Shown one piece after another: positions 20,392 through 31,486 of a DNA stretch of 64,000 nt. Source of the DNA: Paraspadella gotoi. Its lineage: Eukaryota; Chaetognatha. Below the pieces are notes generated by a model. The model saw nothing but the letters and a program-made list of their open reading frames with translations, was not told where the DNA came from and ran no database searches. Each line of letters opens with the position of its first letter. Position 1 is the stretch's first letter. The stretch covers positions 20,027,476-20,091,475 of the forward strand of contig CM119267.1 in the NCBI GenBank assembly GCA_051294375.1, in the 5' to 3' direction. The position numbers were made by a program, and so were the translations under genes.

Positions 20392-20903
20392 CTGTTTCAT
20401 GGAAACGGAATCCGAAGGCGACACGCTCTTGACGCTGCCGACGTAAGAGAGACGCGGCGACCTGGCGTCCTCGTCCGACGCCAAAGGCGCCGCCGCTTCC
20501 GACGACGCTTCCGCCGCCGCTGCCTTCGCTGAGAAGGGCGTCGCCGATGCAGCCGCCGCATCCGATGTCCCGACGTGCTTCGTCGCCGGAGTCGCCTCCT
20601 CGGCGCCGCGCATCGCAGACTCGACAGTCTCTTCTGTCGAAAATTGAGTCATGGGTCTCCCTCTCAGCGTCACCACAGGCGCCATCTCCAAATCGTCGGA
20701 TCGAAACGCGGGATTGTTCCTGGCGCCGCGTCGGGAGGCTGCGACGTCGGCGTCTGCGGCGGCGGCGGCGTCTTCCTCCTCGTTGTAGTCGGGAAACATG
20801 TGGGCGTTGATGGCGGATGACTTGCGGCTGGAGAGTCGAGGACGAATGCTGAGCGTTTGAACCGAAGGATTGGTTGCCGTCCATCTTGGCTTTGCGGTAG
20901 GCT
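20392..20903 (-). CDS. Juxtamembrane cytoplasmic exon of the furin-like membrane protein
   Basis: Acceptor is the end of a CT tract (CTCTCTCAG) and the donor is AAACAG|GTAAAG. The first base completes Lys from the transmembrane exon, giving KAYRKAKMDG just inside the membrane. The main frame (HMFPDYNEEEDAAAAADADV, then RNNPAFRSDDLEMAPVVTLR) lies in another phase, so a one-base error near 20,850 is likely. The (GA)n tract at 20,914-21,000 is the intron just upstream. Ala/Ser-rich, probably unstructured. Confidence 0.55.
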
Positions 20904-20905
20904 CT

Positions 20906-20913
<8 letters not shown>

Positions 20914-21000
<87 letters not shown>
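20914..21000. repeat. (GA)n microsatellite in intron
   Basis: Long GA run directly before the acceptor of exon 20,392-20,903, where it serves as the polypyrimidine tract on the minus strand. Confidence 0.95.
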
Positions 21001-21001
<1 letters not shown>

Positions 21002-21143
21002 GGGGTGGGATTTTTACTGGATTACACGCTTCAATGTAGAATTGAATCTCCTTAATTGTATGTTTACTGGGGATCATTAATCATGGACGATTAAAGGCGA
21101 CGACAAGAAAAACTGTGTCAAGAATTGACTTTGCAGGTGCGAT

Positions 21144-21146
<3 letters not shown>

Positions 21147-21224
<78 letters not shown>

Positions 21225-21225
21225 A
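21147..21225. repeat. (GA)n microsatellite, interrupted
   Basis: Three GA blocks broken by AAGAG. Confidence 0.95.
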
Positions 21226-21355
21226 GACCAAACTAAACGGGTAAGTACTCTTTTCAACCTTCAGAAAAAGACCAAAATGCGCTGTCTTTCTCTCTTGGAT
21301 TCCAACCAAAATTAATAACAAAAACAATAAAAACAAAAAACACTTCACTGCTCAC

Positions 21356-21560
21356 TTGATGACTGGCACCAACAGCCAAACGAAAACGAGAAAGACCAGA
21401 CATCCCAACACCGAGAAAAAGACTATGTTTTTGTTGTTGGTGGCGGCGCATTGGTTTTGCTCGGGTCCCAGGCAGAAATCGTCGAGACAGGCGAAGTGGC
21501 AGGCCTCGCATCTGCCAAACGAGGCGAAGGTGCCGATGGGGCAGGTGGCGACGCAGACGC
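21356..21560 (-). CDS. Furin-like cysteine-rich repeat plus transmembrane helix exon
   Basis: Acceptor CCGTTTCAG and donor ATCAA|GTGAGC bound 205 bases. The first part has the spacing of furin/growth-factor-receptor cysteine repeats (CVATCPIGTFASFGRCEACH then C, C and GPEQNQC). A 24-residue hydrophobic helix follows (FFSVLGCLVFLVFVWLLVP), then the cytosolic side. The protein is thus type I, with cysteine repeats outside. Such repeats occur in EGF-receptor-like, insulin-receptor-like and PC5-type proteins. The tail exons carry no kinase, so identity remains open. The start phase fits exon 21,851-21,939. Confidence 0.75.
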
Positions 21561-21850
21561 CTGAAACGGAGAATGAGAGTCAGGTGTAGGCTGTAGGGCG
21601 TGGAGGAGACAGAGAAGGAAAGATAAAAAGAGAGAAAATGGGAAAGAGTTGATGCGGAAAAAGATAGAAAAAAAAAGTATTATAATCGGTCACGTACAGA
21701 CATTTGTGACTGCAAAAGTCTTTAAAATCGAATGCGAGAAGTTTCGTACTATCGATTGATACATTGATACATACAACTCATCGGTGAAAATTTTTGTAAT
21801 TGGATGATAACACAAAGATGACAGTTTTAAAACGAATCAAGTTTGCTTAC

Positions 21851-21939
21851 CCGAATAATTAAAGTGCGCGCACTCGAGGCATTCCGTGGCGTTGGGTCCT
21901 CCGCAGAGACGGCAGGCGTCGCCGCAGACCATCATCGAT
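21851..21939 (-). CDS. Furin-like cysteine-rich repeat exon
   Basis: 89 bases ending at donor TTCGG|GTAAGC. It encodes VCGDACRLCGGPNATECLEC and an NYS glycosylation sequon. The CxxxCxxCxGPxxxxC spacing is the hallmark of a furin-like repeat. The last base completes Gly with the next exon (G|GC). Upstream exons of this gene were not found between 22 and 28.6 kb. Confidence 0.7.
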
Positions 21940-23288
21940 CTCGAGAGGAGAAACTGATTTTAGTCTTGAAGCGAAAAGATTTCAGAAAATCGCCGAAAAA
22001 GTGAGGGATCGAATCGGGCGCATCTTTTTGTGGATCGCACATGGAGAAGCGCAATGTCTTGGAGGTTGTTTAAATTATTTCGTATGCATCTGAACATTGA
22101 ACAAATCAATCCTTTTTTTTTTGTCTTCGTAAAGAATATCATCAATAAGTATGTGTCGTTAGATGAAATAGCGTTGGGTTATGGAGCTTTTCTAGCTGTG
22201 TCACAGTTTTAAATGTATATTTTTTTTTAAACTATTTTTTTTTAAAAAATTAATCGAAAAGATTGTTATTTTTCAGATTTCGTTGAGATTTTGATAGAGG
22301 CTCCTTTACGCAGAACTGACGTAAAAAAACCGACGCTTCAACAAAAAAAGAAAAAAGAAAAAAGAAACATTAAAAAAAAGCGTTCTCCATCGTACCCGGC
22401 TTTTGTCTGATCTATAATACAAGATATCAATAAGTATTTCATCAACTGATTGTTAAGTGTCATTTCATGCACCGAGTAGTTTGATAAAGAAAAACATCGA
22501 TTTGGGAAACAGTGCTATGAATAATGAACCAGCTCAATGGTTTGAATGCATGGTCTAAATAAAATTAGCACTGTTTCCCAAATCGATGTTTTTCTTTATT
22601 TCATCAACTCTTCCTAACAAACTTGAGTTTATTCATTACATATGATCTTTCTTAATTATTGTATAGCAGTGGTATTATCGAAATAATTTTAGTGAAACAT
22701 TAGACCGACCGACCAAAAAAAAATTAAATTAAAAAATATCGACATCGACCTCGACTGAAGAGAGCAACAGAAATACCAGTTTGACGCGGCGGAACCTCCT
22801 ATTTCTCGAATGACTTATCTACGGTCTACTTCTCGTTAAGGTAAGTTTATTTCAGTCAATGAAAAGACGATGGGAAGTTTCTTCATACTATTTCAATAAT
22901 TATCCAAACATATACCAAATATTCGGTTTTATAAAATAGCTCCCATTAGGTATTTTCGGATTTATTCCATATCGTATTCATATCATAGAATAATACTATT
23001 ATCATTAATTGCTTTTTAATCTTTTTATCAATGTTTTTTTAAAAAATTTATGTACATTTGCGTTAAAATCTTGTTAAGAACATTAACGTCTTTTACGGGG
23101 ACAAAATTAAGAATAAAAATATAAAAAAGTTCGGTCGAGATTTAATTACTTTAAAATTAAAATACGTATGATAAAAAAATTATATCAAAAACTCGTCAGA
23201 TTGAGGCCAGGAGCTTCTCCAAAAGTCTGACAGCAGAGAAAACTTGAAAAAATTATTAATATTTCGTTATAACCCAAAAGATAACTAT
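21940..23288. other. Spacer with a hairpin at 22.5 kb
   Basis: Apart from the hairpin (separate entry), a strong donor-like site CGTTAAG|GTAAGT on the plus strand at 22,838-22,850 could mark a small 5' exon, but no partner is seen. Confidence 0.4.
22484..22600. repeat. Fold-back hairpin element
   Basis: Arms of about 34 bp (AAAGAAAAACATCGATTTGG onward, 22,486-22,519; complement at 22,565-22,599) enclose a ~45-base loop. The flanks carry TATTTCATCAACT on both sides (22,436-22,448 and 22,598-22,610), a possible target duplication or repeat. Confidence 0.65.
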
Positions 23289-23389
23289 TGTTTACGTAAT
23301 CATTCATTCTATTACTATCAATATTATCGTAATTATTGTTTACGTAATAATCATTCATTCTATTACTATCAATATCATCGTAATTATAA
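23289..23389. repeat. Two tandem ~50-bp units
   Basis: GTTTACGTAATCATTCATTC and the following TATTACTATCAATAT are repeated. Confidence 0.75.
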
Positions 23390-23574
23390 ATCACTACGAA
23401 TTTATTAATTAATTAATTAAATAATACTATTATTTTACATGTATCTTAAGGCTAAACAACTTGGGGGGGGGTGAATGATGCTCGTTGACGTCGTCGTCCG
23501 TCGTCGTCGTCATCATCATCCACAGATGTCGGAAACGTCGGTGGTACATTCAGATGTTTCCGGTCGCCCTTGGG

Positions 23575-23579
<5 letters not shown>

Positions 23580-23652
<73 letters not shown>
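23580..23652. repeat. (GA)n microsatellite
   Basis: Pure GA run. Confidence 0.95.
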
Positions 23653-23658
<6 letters not shown>

Positions 23659-24009
23659 GACGAGGGCAACGCTTTGCATCGGGCCGATTGTTCTTGGTCG
23701 TTAATCCGAGACGGGAACAGGTTCCACGCCGTCGTTTCTTCCTTCTCTGGCAGCGGGAGAGAAAGTAAGTTCGAAAATAGGATAAAAAAGTGAGGGAAAA
23801 GGGTAATGAGGTGCCAAACGTAATAGGAGGTCGAGCGCTGAGAGGAGACGGGTCAGGTTTGAAGAGCAAGGTTAAGTTATGAGTCAGCAAAGACAAAATT
23901 CGGAAGACTGAAAGTTAAAGACTGCAACGAAGGCCTCTTGATTTCGAATAATTAAATATAATAATAATTAATATCAACTAAAATAAGAAAAAAGGCAAGG
24001 ATGTTTAAA

Positions 24010-24320
24010 AAGTATTGTGGCGGAATATTCTCAACGCCTCACGTCCAATAGCGTTCAGCCAGTCCCATTGGCCCAATTGCTCAGAGGGGGAACGCACCAT
24101 CCCAGGCGTTGTGTTCCATCCTCAGCCCTAACGACTTTCCTCTGCGTTGTCAAAGCGAGACCGTCCGAGGGTAACCGCGTCATTGACCGGAAGCGTCATG
24201 GATGTTCGAAAGCTCCCAAAGCCAACAGTGAGATGCCCAATCCCAATGGGCATCACATCTTGCCTTCATCTCAAAATGTATTAACGTAGGCGAATCCTGC
24301 AAAGCTTTCAAATATGACTC
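24010..24320. repeat. Interspersed SINE-like repeat
   Basis: The segment with GCCAGTCCCATTGGCC, CACCATCCCAGGCGTT and CTAACGACTTTCCTCTGCG recurs at 44.93-45.17 kb (copy B). It recurs independently at 59.01-59.14 kb with more divergence (CACCATCCCAGCGTTGCGTT), so it is a dispersed family. Confidence 0.65.
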
Positions 24321-24659
24321 TCTCACCGTCTAGTTTATTATCTATCAACTTATGTGTAATGTTTTTAAGGACTGTTTCAATTGTATAAAAAACCACTACC
24401 TTAAATATGTGTTAGAACCTATAAGATACGTATTATGCACGTACAAGCAACCAGCTTTGTTTTTATTCAATATGTTTCCCAATTTCGTTGGTCTGCATCT
24501 TCGATCACCAAAGGGTGTGACCCACTTACCCGTTGACTCGATGTACCGCACCATTTCTGCGCGAAGTTCATTTAAATAAAAAACACAGTTTTCATCTTTG
24601 CGGTCGTTCCTTATTTCATGTCCCTTTAGTATCAATCAAATTATTCAATTATTATTATT

Positions 24660-24830
24660 ATACGGTTCATTCCCGTCGTCGTTATTCTTAGTTCACCGTT
24701 CATCGTAACTCAATCATTCATTCATCATCGTTGATCATTCGTTCATAGTTCATCGTAAATCAATCATTCATTCATCATCGTTGATCATTCGTTCATAGTT
24801 CATCGGCGGCAAAGATCGAAGATTTCGACG
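24660..24830. repeat. Tandem ATTCATTCATCATCG repeat
   Basis: Two ~53-bp units (CATTCATTCATCATCGTTGA then TCATTCGTTCATAG). Also in copy B at 46.25-46.36 kb. Confidence 0.8.
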
Positions 24831-24903
24831 AAATTTAATTTCGATGACGAACGTTAGAAAAAATATCGACGATTAAGTCGGACGTGAACAACAACAACAA
24901 CAA

Positions 24904-24913
24904 NNNNNNNNNN
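24904..24913. other. Assembly gap (10 N) at a (CAA)n tract
   Basis: In copy B the same place (46,445-46,562) is a ~115-base (CAA)n-rich run, so the gap marks an unresolved microsatellite. Confidence 0.95.
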
Positions 24914-26505
24914 ACTATGAGACTAAAAGAAAAAAGTCGAAAGAAAAAAGAAAGACGGTGATAACATAAGAAACTATGATGATGATAATCATAATGTCTC
25001 GCTGAAGCTGATATAGTTGACGATGAACCCGATGATGATGGGGATCTTGAGGACGAAAACGACGAAGATTGTGATAAAAAAAAAACTCACGAGGATGACA
25101 ACTACTGGTCGTGAACGGGGGATGTCAGAAACGATCCTTGCTTTTAATTTCATTTCGGTAATAATCGTTTTGTTTAAAAAAAAAACAAACAAAAACGGAT
25201 GCTATTCTTTTCTTAAAATCGTGCAATGAAATAATTTGCATCCTGATAGTTTAACGAATAGTTTATTTAAAACAATATGTAGGATTTCGAAAGCGTCGAT
25301 AAAAAGACAGCCAAGCGGGGAAACGGTTTCAAACATTTTATCGCTTCGAAGACGAAGGCGACCTACAAACGCTCGCCCATCGTTTTCCAAGTCGCGACAG
25401 ACGATGGCGGCAGATTCTAAACGGTCTGGACGTTCCAGACGACCGAGGTTAGAAGAGAGAAGAGGAGCGAAACAGAAGGCGGGCGAAATGAAATTGAGAC
25501 GGCTTTTATGAATATTTCGTCGCCTCGGAGTTTTAATTTTGGTTAGAATAAAAGAAGACAAAGTTCTTGAGAAAAAAAAGAGGTTTGTCGACGTGATTTT
25601 CTTGTTATTTTAAAACGCAGATCCAGACGAAGTTGGGAGGTTAAGGGAAAATCGCGGCCTTCGATTAATTATATCCGAAAAAAGTTGTGTGAATCTTTTT
25701 TTTTTTTGCAAAAAAAATTGCATTCTAGTTTTGTACTAAGGGTTTGTTATAAAGCTTAAAATATTTAATTCAACGAATTTTAGATTTATCTTAACAGAGA
25801 ATAAAAATTCATTATTATTTTTTTCTCCCAGACAAACAGAGACAGAGACAATCCGACGTCTACAGCTTAAAACCCTGAATTAGTACCGTCGCACTGTGGC
25901 ATCGAATTGCGCAAATTTTTTAAGCGCGAAACAGTTTAAGAATTTAATCCCTTTCTATTTAAAAGTAAATATATATTTATACAACAAATATCGTCGATAA
26001 AACTAGTAGTATTTTTATATTTGATTAAAAAAAAGTTACATAGTTTCTTCCATAATTAATGCCATTTGTTTTTCTATTTCACAACGTGAGGGGAACGCCG
26101 GGAGCGGACCTCGCGACACGGAAAAAAATACAGCTTAAAAATAAAAATAAAATAAAGCCATGCGAGGAGGGGCCCGACGCGGCCCGGCCTATCGCGGGAC
26201 GGATATTTGCTATAATCTCCCGGAATCTTTTAATTTTTGAGGTTAAATTCGAGACTATTTTTTTTTTCGTTGACGATCGTGAGGGAGATTTTTCGTGGAG
26301 AAAAATAAATTTATTTCGGTTTTCGGTGAGACGAAGAGTGACTCACGTGAATGTTACCGAGATAAACCGAACAAAGTGATCAATACAATATTATTAATAT
26401 TTTTGTGAGTATCGTTGATTACCTACCGGATTTGGAATTAGATTAGATCAGATCGAATGTGAATATAAGTGACAAGATGCTGACTGAGAAAACGGAGGCG
26501 AGGGT

Positions 26506-26528
26506 GAACATGTTCACTGAACATGTCA
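26506..26528. promoter_or_regulatory. Two tandem p53-family half-site-like motifs
   Basis: GAACATGTTC (26,506-26,515) and GAACATGTCA (26,519-26,528), three bases apart, fit RRRCWWGYYY in 19 of 20 positions. Copy B (48,211-48,234) keeps both with a four-base spacer. Whether the site is used cannot be seen from sequence. Confidence 0.3.
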
Positions 26529-27251
26529 GCTGTAAAGAGGGTTGGGCGACAAAGAATTTGGGTTGGGAATCAGAATAACTTTGTGAACCATTGCGCGTTC
26601 GCCACAGAAATCAAACGTGTTAATCAACAGTGAGGGAAGAGAACGTATTAGTTAAGGCTGTACTTAGTTGCAGATTTTATTTACAAACAATTTACTGTCA
26701 GAAAGTTGAGACTGCTATGAGAAGAGCAATGAAAACGAATCATTATGAATCAATGCCTCCACAAAAAAGGAGAATAAAAAAAATTATCCAAAACAATAAA
26801 AACCATAAAAAAATATTATTGATACCGTAGGTACTTTTGAGGCAGGAGGCAGTATCCAAAAGTAGTTTAAACAAAATCAGAATTTTAGCGAGGGTTATTT
26901 TAAATTTTATGTTTTCTCTACAGCAATTAAACGAAGAGAAATAGCTAAAAATTAAAATCGATTTTTTTCCCGCGAAAATGTTGCCGCTTAGTTAATTTAC
27001 GAGTTTGCCGTTCGGGTTAAACTCTATGGTGCATCGGCGATTCTATGAAGCTTTCGCCGCATTTTCGAAGCGTTTTTTTTTTCTGACAGAAGCCAGGAAC
27101 GAAGCAAAAACAATCATTCTTTTGACTTTTTAAAAAAAATATATAAAAATTATACAACAATACGAGAAGAGAATTTTTTTTTCGATGGGAGAATCACTAG
27201 CAATCATCGTCAAGCAATTATGACACAAAAGAGAGAAAAAGGAAAGAAAGA

Positions 27252-27264
27252 AAGAGAGAGAGAG

Positions 27265-27340
<76 letters not shown>
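27252..27340. repeat. (GA)n microsatellite
   Basis: Pure GA run, also present in degenerate form in copy B (48,990-49,080). Confidence 0.95.
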
Positions 27341-27343
<3 letters not shown>

Positions 27344-28504
27344 GAACCCCACTAAGACCCTCTTCATTTCGAGTACCTGACGATAGTTTCGGTCGAGCGA
27401 AGCGGGAAAATTCAAAATTAACAGAATCTACACTTTTTAACCTTAGACACTAATAAAAGGGAAAGTTAAAACGTAAAGTATCAATGTTTCCGAAATTCGC
27501 GGCGGACAAGAAAAAAAAGTGATCGAAAGAGATTTTTGTTTTAGTTAAAACCTTCCTTCGCGGTTTGATTAACTCAGCGATCTCCGTGAAATATGGGACG
27601 AATCTTGTCGAATTTATTTCTTTGGTTTTTTTTTTTTTTTCTTTTCTTTTTAACAAAAAAAAAAGAAAAGAAAAGAAAGAAAAGAAAAGAAAAAAAAAAG
27701 AAAAAAAAAAAACGAAAAAAAAAACAGAGCGAACAAAACGAAAGCATTCATAAACGACAACTCCTCGTTGGGAAAGGTGTTTATTATCAACGGGCGCTCC
27801 GCTCCCTTTGTTTGTTTCGGATGCTTCGCAATTAAATTGCACTGGCTTCTTCGTGAGAATTTTATAAGTTTAAAAGCGTTTTCATATGAAAAAAAAAATG
27901 CTAATAATTTCTTTCCCCATCTCCTAAAAAGGTGACAGGAGACCTGTTGTTTCTTCAACCATGAGAATCACAATTTTAATGCGAAGCCAAAATGCAATAA
28001 AAAATATTACGCATTTAATCGAATAATACTTTTTCACCGTAAATCGAAATTCTTGACGCGAAGCATCCATGCCGCGTTACTCGTTTAAGGCGTTTTTAAA
28101 TTCCGAATCTCGCCCCTTTCAGACAACATCCGGTACGCAGTAGTACGCATACAGCGTAGTACGCATACAGCGCATACGTAAATCTCTATTGGCGCTGGTG
28201 GATTGCTGAGCCAAAGTTTAACTTTTGTTTGCTATCAAGTTATTACTTCAATTCGAATCTGGACTCCGTGCTATTTTTGGAAGACGTTCTATCTATCGTA
28301 CTGGCCAATTTACTTTAAAAAAACGATTTACATATTACGGATATTTCTTCCCTCTCAGCGGGAAGGGACATAAAGAAAAAAAAAACCTTCGAAAACCTGT
28401 TTCGGAATCCCGAGCCCTCGCTATGCTGATTGAGAAAGAGAGGCATTTATTTTAACTTCAAGGCGACAGATTGTTAATCAAAGACAGTTTAAGGTTGATC
28501 AACT

Positions 28505-28510
28505 TTTATT
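28505..28510 (-). terminator. Polyadenylation signal of the whirlin-like gene (copy A)
   Basis: AATAAA on the minus strand, about 155 bases after the stop codon. A second AATAAA lies at 28,451-28,446. Confidence 0.5.
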
Positions 28511-28665
28511 ACAAATGATTATTGTTATCATGAAAATGTAAGAGAACAAACATTTTTTTCGTGAGTGTGGCGGTTAAGAATGACAACTGGTTGCAAAATT
28601 AAAACATCACTGTCGTCGTTTCACATCTCTTTCGGTGAATCAATCTCTCTGTTCATTTGTTTTCT

Positions 28666-28803
28666 TCATTTCGGTTTCTCTAATTTAAGTTTCATCCGGG
28701 CGGAGGATTTGGTGTGATAAGCCTTCCGTATGAGGTTGACCGCCTGAAGATGAGTCGATGATTCCAGACTTTGTTCGTCGACCGATAAAATTCGCATTCC
28801 CAC
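28666..28803 (-). CDS. Whirlin-like protein, last exon (second half of PDZ3)
   Basis: Acceptor TTGATTCTAG precedes GTG at 28,803, and the frame runs to TGA at 28,668-28,666. It encodes RILSVDEQSLESSTHLQAVN and LIRKAYHTKS, then a short basic end. This corresponds to the second half of whirlin PDZ3, where family members have a 'SVDG..L....H..AV..IR.AY' pattern. The gene ends soon after the PDZ fold, as in vertebrate whirlin. The phase (0) agrees with exon 28,884-29,739. Confidence 0.88.
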   Translation of the reverse strand: MGMRILSVDEQSLESSTHLQAVNLIRKAYHTKSSARMKLKLEKPK

Positions 28804-28883
28804 CTAGAATCAAGGAAATCGGGCAGATTTATAAAAAAACAACTACGACTACGACGATAACTACGACCGCAACCCAACACGAC

Positions 28884-29739
28884 CTTCAGCTCCCGAATTC
28901 CCGACGCGGCGCCGTCGGCGTAAATTTGAGCCAATCGAACTTCCGGTTGAAGTTTGTTGTCTTTTCCCCCTGAGACGGAAATGCCCAAACGCGAATGACC
29001 CCTTTCTAGGAAAACTTCGACAGTGTCGTCGTCGTCGTCGTCGACGTCGCCCCGTCTCGTCGTTAGTCTCAACGTCGTCGGCACAGGCCGCGCCCCATCG
29101 TCGTAGCGTCGTCCTCCGTCGTCTTCTTTATCGTTGACGCAGTTGGCGGCCGTTTGCTCGTTTCCCTTTCGCCGTTCTCGTCGCCGCTTTCCCTGCTTGT
29201 CCGCCAGGCGGAGCAGGAGCGACTTTTTCGGCGCCATTTTCCCGGCGCCGGAAGCGGACGACGTCGAAGGCGGCGACGCCGACGGAATCGGGCGGCCGGA
29301 GTCGTTGCCACGCGACGGCGCCGGCGACGCCGTGATGTAGGCGCCGGATGTGACGCGGACGTTTTCGGCGCCGGAAGAAGAGGTAGAGGAGGAGGCGGAA
29401 GGAGGAAGAGGGGTGGGGGAAGGCGCCGGGGTTGGACGCCGATTGGGGGAAGGCGTTGGAGTGGATCGTCGATCAGGATGGGGTGAAGAGGTGGGTCGGC
29501 GATTGGGAGAAGCTGTCATGGGCTGCGGGGTGGTTTGGGAGGGGGCCGAGGGTCAGGTCGTCGGCGGGGAAGGGACGGGGATCGGCGGGGTTTGGGTGAC
29601 GCCGCTGGGGTGGATCGAGGATGTTGAGAATAATTCGGGGATGGCGTCGGGGACGGCGCCCGAGAGGAAGGGCGCGCCTCCGGCGACGCCACGTGAGACG
29701 GCGACGGCGATGAGGGAATTTGTGACACGGCGTCATTGT
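28884..29739 (-). CDS. Whirlin-like protein, Pro/Ser-rich linker and first half of PDZ3
   Basis: Ends at donor CTGAAG|GTCGTG. The 5' border is the acceptor-like CCTCACAG next to 29,740, but the phase does not fit the preceding exon, so the start is approximate. The first ~70 codons are Pro/Ser-rich (PSPSHVASPEARPSSRAPSP). A frame change near 29,525, at a short G run that is one base longer in copy B, leads into the main frame. That frame is Pro/Ser/Thr-rich, then basic, then PDZ3 with RLGISVSGGKDNKLQPEVR and the conserved DGAAS turn. The GLGF-equivalent loop is RLGISVSGG. Whirlin has the same long proline-rich region between PDZ2 and PDZ3. Confidence 0.85.
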
Positions 29740-30072
29740 CTGTGAGGATTTTATCGCGATGCAAGTTCTGACGCAACATGAAAATATTTTTAATCATTTC
29801 AACAATTATTGAAGGAATATTATTTTGATAAATTCATGAAAGACTAAACAAATTACCAAGCTCGATTGGTCATTTTATGATTAATTCACTTGAAATGCTT
29901 TTTATCTCGTTTTGAACCATGCCCAAATCCGCTGAGGGCTTTGAAAAAAAATTATGTCGAATTTGTTTCTATCAGTTTACAGCAGTGTTGAGATTCTCAC
30001 AGGCGATTTTTAAAGATTTGTTTCTTTAAAGTGCGATAATGTTATCAACATTTATCTAAGACTGTTGAATAC
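29740..30072. other. Intron of the whirlin-like gene
   Basis: AT-rich, no other features seen. Confidence 0.6.
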
Positions 30073-30829
30073 CTCAGATCAACGGGCGGTCGAGTCCTCT
30101 GCACGGGATGTAGTTCCAAGTCCCTCGTCGACGAACCCGTCCCAACTCTTTCGTCGGCGTCTTCCTCAAGCATCGCCTGCTTCGGCGTTGTGACTCCGTA
30201 ATCTACCTCGGCAGGAGGCGGCGTGGTCGGCGGTGGCGTCGTCGGCGGCGTCGGCGGAGGAGATAATTGCGGCGGCTCCGGCAGCGTCACTCCGTCAATG
30301 ACGCGGACGGATTCCGAAGACGACGCCGGTTGATCTGCGACGCCGTCGACTTCACGTTGAGGATTCGAGTTCATTTGCAAAAAGTCAGCCAGAGGATCTT
30401 GAAGTTCGAAGCTCTCTAATCGGGCGACGCCGTTGACGACAGGATCGGCGTCTCTCTTACTTCCTCCTCTTCCTCTTCCTCCTTTTCCTCTTCCTCTTCC
30501 GCTCCTAACTTCCCTCGCCGATCTCTTGATCTCCTTCTTCCTTTCCTCCAACCGCATCAGTTCCGCCAACCCGGCGTCTTCCACCGGAGGCGTCGACGAG
30601 CCGTTCTGAGTTGTCTCCGCGGATTTCGCCGGAGGCTCGAGTCTCTCTGATGCGTCGATGGCTTCGGAGGCTGAAGCTGCGGCGGCGGTGGTGGCGTCAG
30701 CGGGTCGTCCAACCGTTTGCAGGACGAACTTACCCTTGTTGTCGGCGACGGGATCCATGATGACTTTTCGCGGAGGTCGACTCAACAATCCTCCAACACC
30801 CATGGCTTTGACCAAGAAGTTTCGATTGG
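30073..30829 (-). CDS. Whirlin-like protein, linker exon
   Basis: About 250 codons open between acceptor CTTCCAAG (30,830-30,837) and donor CTGAG|GTATTC. The first two bases complete Ala with the base left by exon 30,932-31,100. It starts NRNFLVKAMGVGGLLSRPPR. A basic Gly/Arg segment (RSGRGRGKGGRGRGG), a possible nuclear or RNA-binding-like stretch, follows, then Pro/Thr-rich PPTPPTTPPPTTPPPAEV. Disordered linker between PDZ2 and PDZ3. A more distal acceptor would bring in a stop, which decided the start. Confidence 0.75.
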
Positions 30830-30931
30830 CTTGGAAGGGGAAGCAAGTTAATTTTCTAAGTTATAATTCTAATTAATTAACAAATAACTGACTTTTTTAT
30901 TCTCCCTTATCCCCCCAACTTTGGCCCTTAC

Positions 30932-31100
30932 CCGATCCATTTTTGTTCGGGCTGCTTCTCGACCAGTTGGAATCCTGAATCCGTTCGTTGCTCTTTTGTT
31001 GTTTCTCGCTTCTCGCCGAAGAGTTTCGCGACGCGCCGCGCCGCCTTTCGTTTTCCGCTTTTTTATCGTTCTCGAACTCGGGCTGTTCTCTTGTTTTTTC
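30932..31100 (-). CDS. Whirlin-like protein, charged linker exon
   Basis: 169 bases between acceptor ACTTTTTAG and donor GATCGG|GTAAGG. Encodes a highly charged, Gln/Asn/Ser-rich helix-like segment (KKAENERRRGASRNSSARSE). Ends with one base of a codon, completed by the next exon. No domain. Confidence 0.65.
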
Positions 31101-31139
31101 CTAAAAAGTGGGAACGGTTATACTATAACCAATTAACTA

Positions 31140-31340
31140 TAGCCTGTAACTTATAGGAAAATGATAGATAGATAGATTGACAGATAGATAGATATATAGA
31201 TAGATAGATTANNNNNNNNNNCTAAAAAGTGGGAACGATTATACTATAACCAATTAACCATAGCCTCAAACTTATAGGAAAATGATAGATAGATTGATAG
31301 ATAGATTGATAGATTGATAGATTGATAGATTGATAGATAT

Positions 31341-31398
<58 letters not shown>

Positions 31399-31414
31399 TA
31401 ACAGATAAAAAGAA

Positions 31415-31450
<36 letters not shown>

Positions 31451-31480
31451 AAAAAAACAAAAACAAAAAAACCCAACGAA
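31140..31480. repeat. (GATA)n and (AAAT)n microsatellite intron, with overlapping contig ends
   Basis: GATA runs at 31,160-31,210 and 31,285-31,400, then AAAT to 31,450. The sequence before the gap (from 31,102) is repeated after it (from 31,222), both starting CTAAAAAGTGGGAACG. Confidence 0.9.
31212..31221. other. Assembly gap (10 N) between overlapping ends
   Basis: Flanks repeat each other, so no sequence is probably missing. Confidence 0.95.
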
Positions 31481-31486
31481 TTCAAC

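Larger units (their letters stand above)
24914..28440. other. Region downstream of the whirlin-like gene, no secure gene
   Basis: A membrane-helix-like minus frame at 24,995-25,190 and mixed frames at 25.2-25.56 kb lack convincing splice borders. (GA)n at 27,252-27,340 and a T-run/A-run palindrome at 27,630-27,725 are simple sequence. A p53-family-like site lies at 26,506-26,528. Confidence 0.4.

Noticed and set aside
18418-20820. Arg-rich plus-strand frames opposite the membrane-protein exons
   Set aside because: They mirror GC-rich minus-strand exons that have splice sites and consistent phases.
24989-25192. Membrane-helix exon on the minus strand
   Set aside because: Hydrophobic frame only; no acceptor or donor gave a consistent exon, and the (A)n/(T)n context explains Phe/Ile/Lys richness.
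27565-27842. Phe/Lys-rich frames
   Set aside because: They cover a T-run/A-run palindrome; simple sequence.
29134-29745. Gly/Arg-rich plus-strand frames
   Set aside because: Shadows of the Pro/Ser-rich linker and PDZ3 exon on the minus strand.
31244-31485. Ile/Tyr/Leu-rich frame
   Set aside because: It translates the (GATA)n and (AAAT)n microsatellites.
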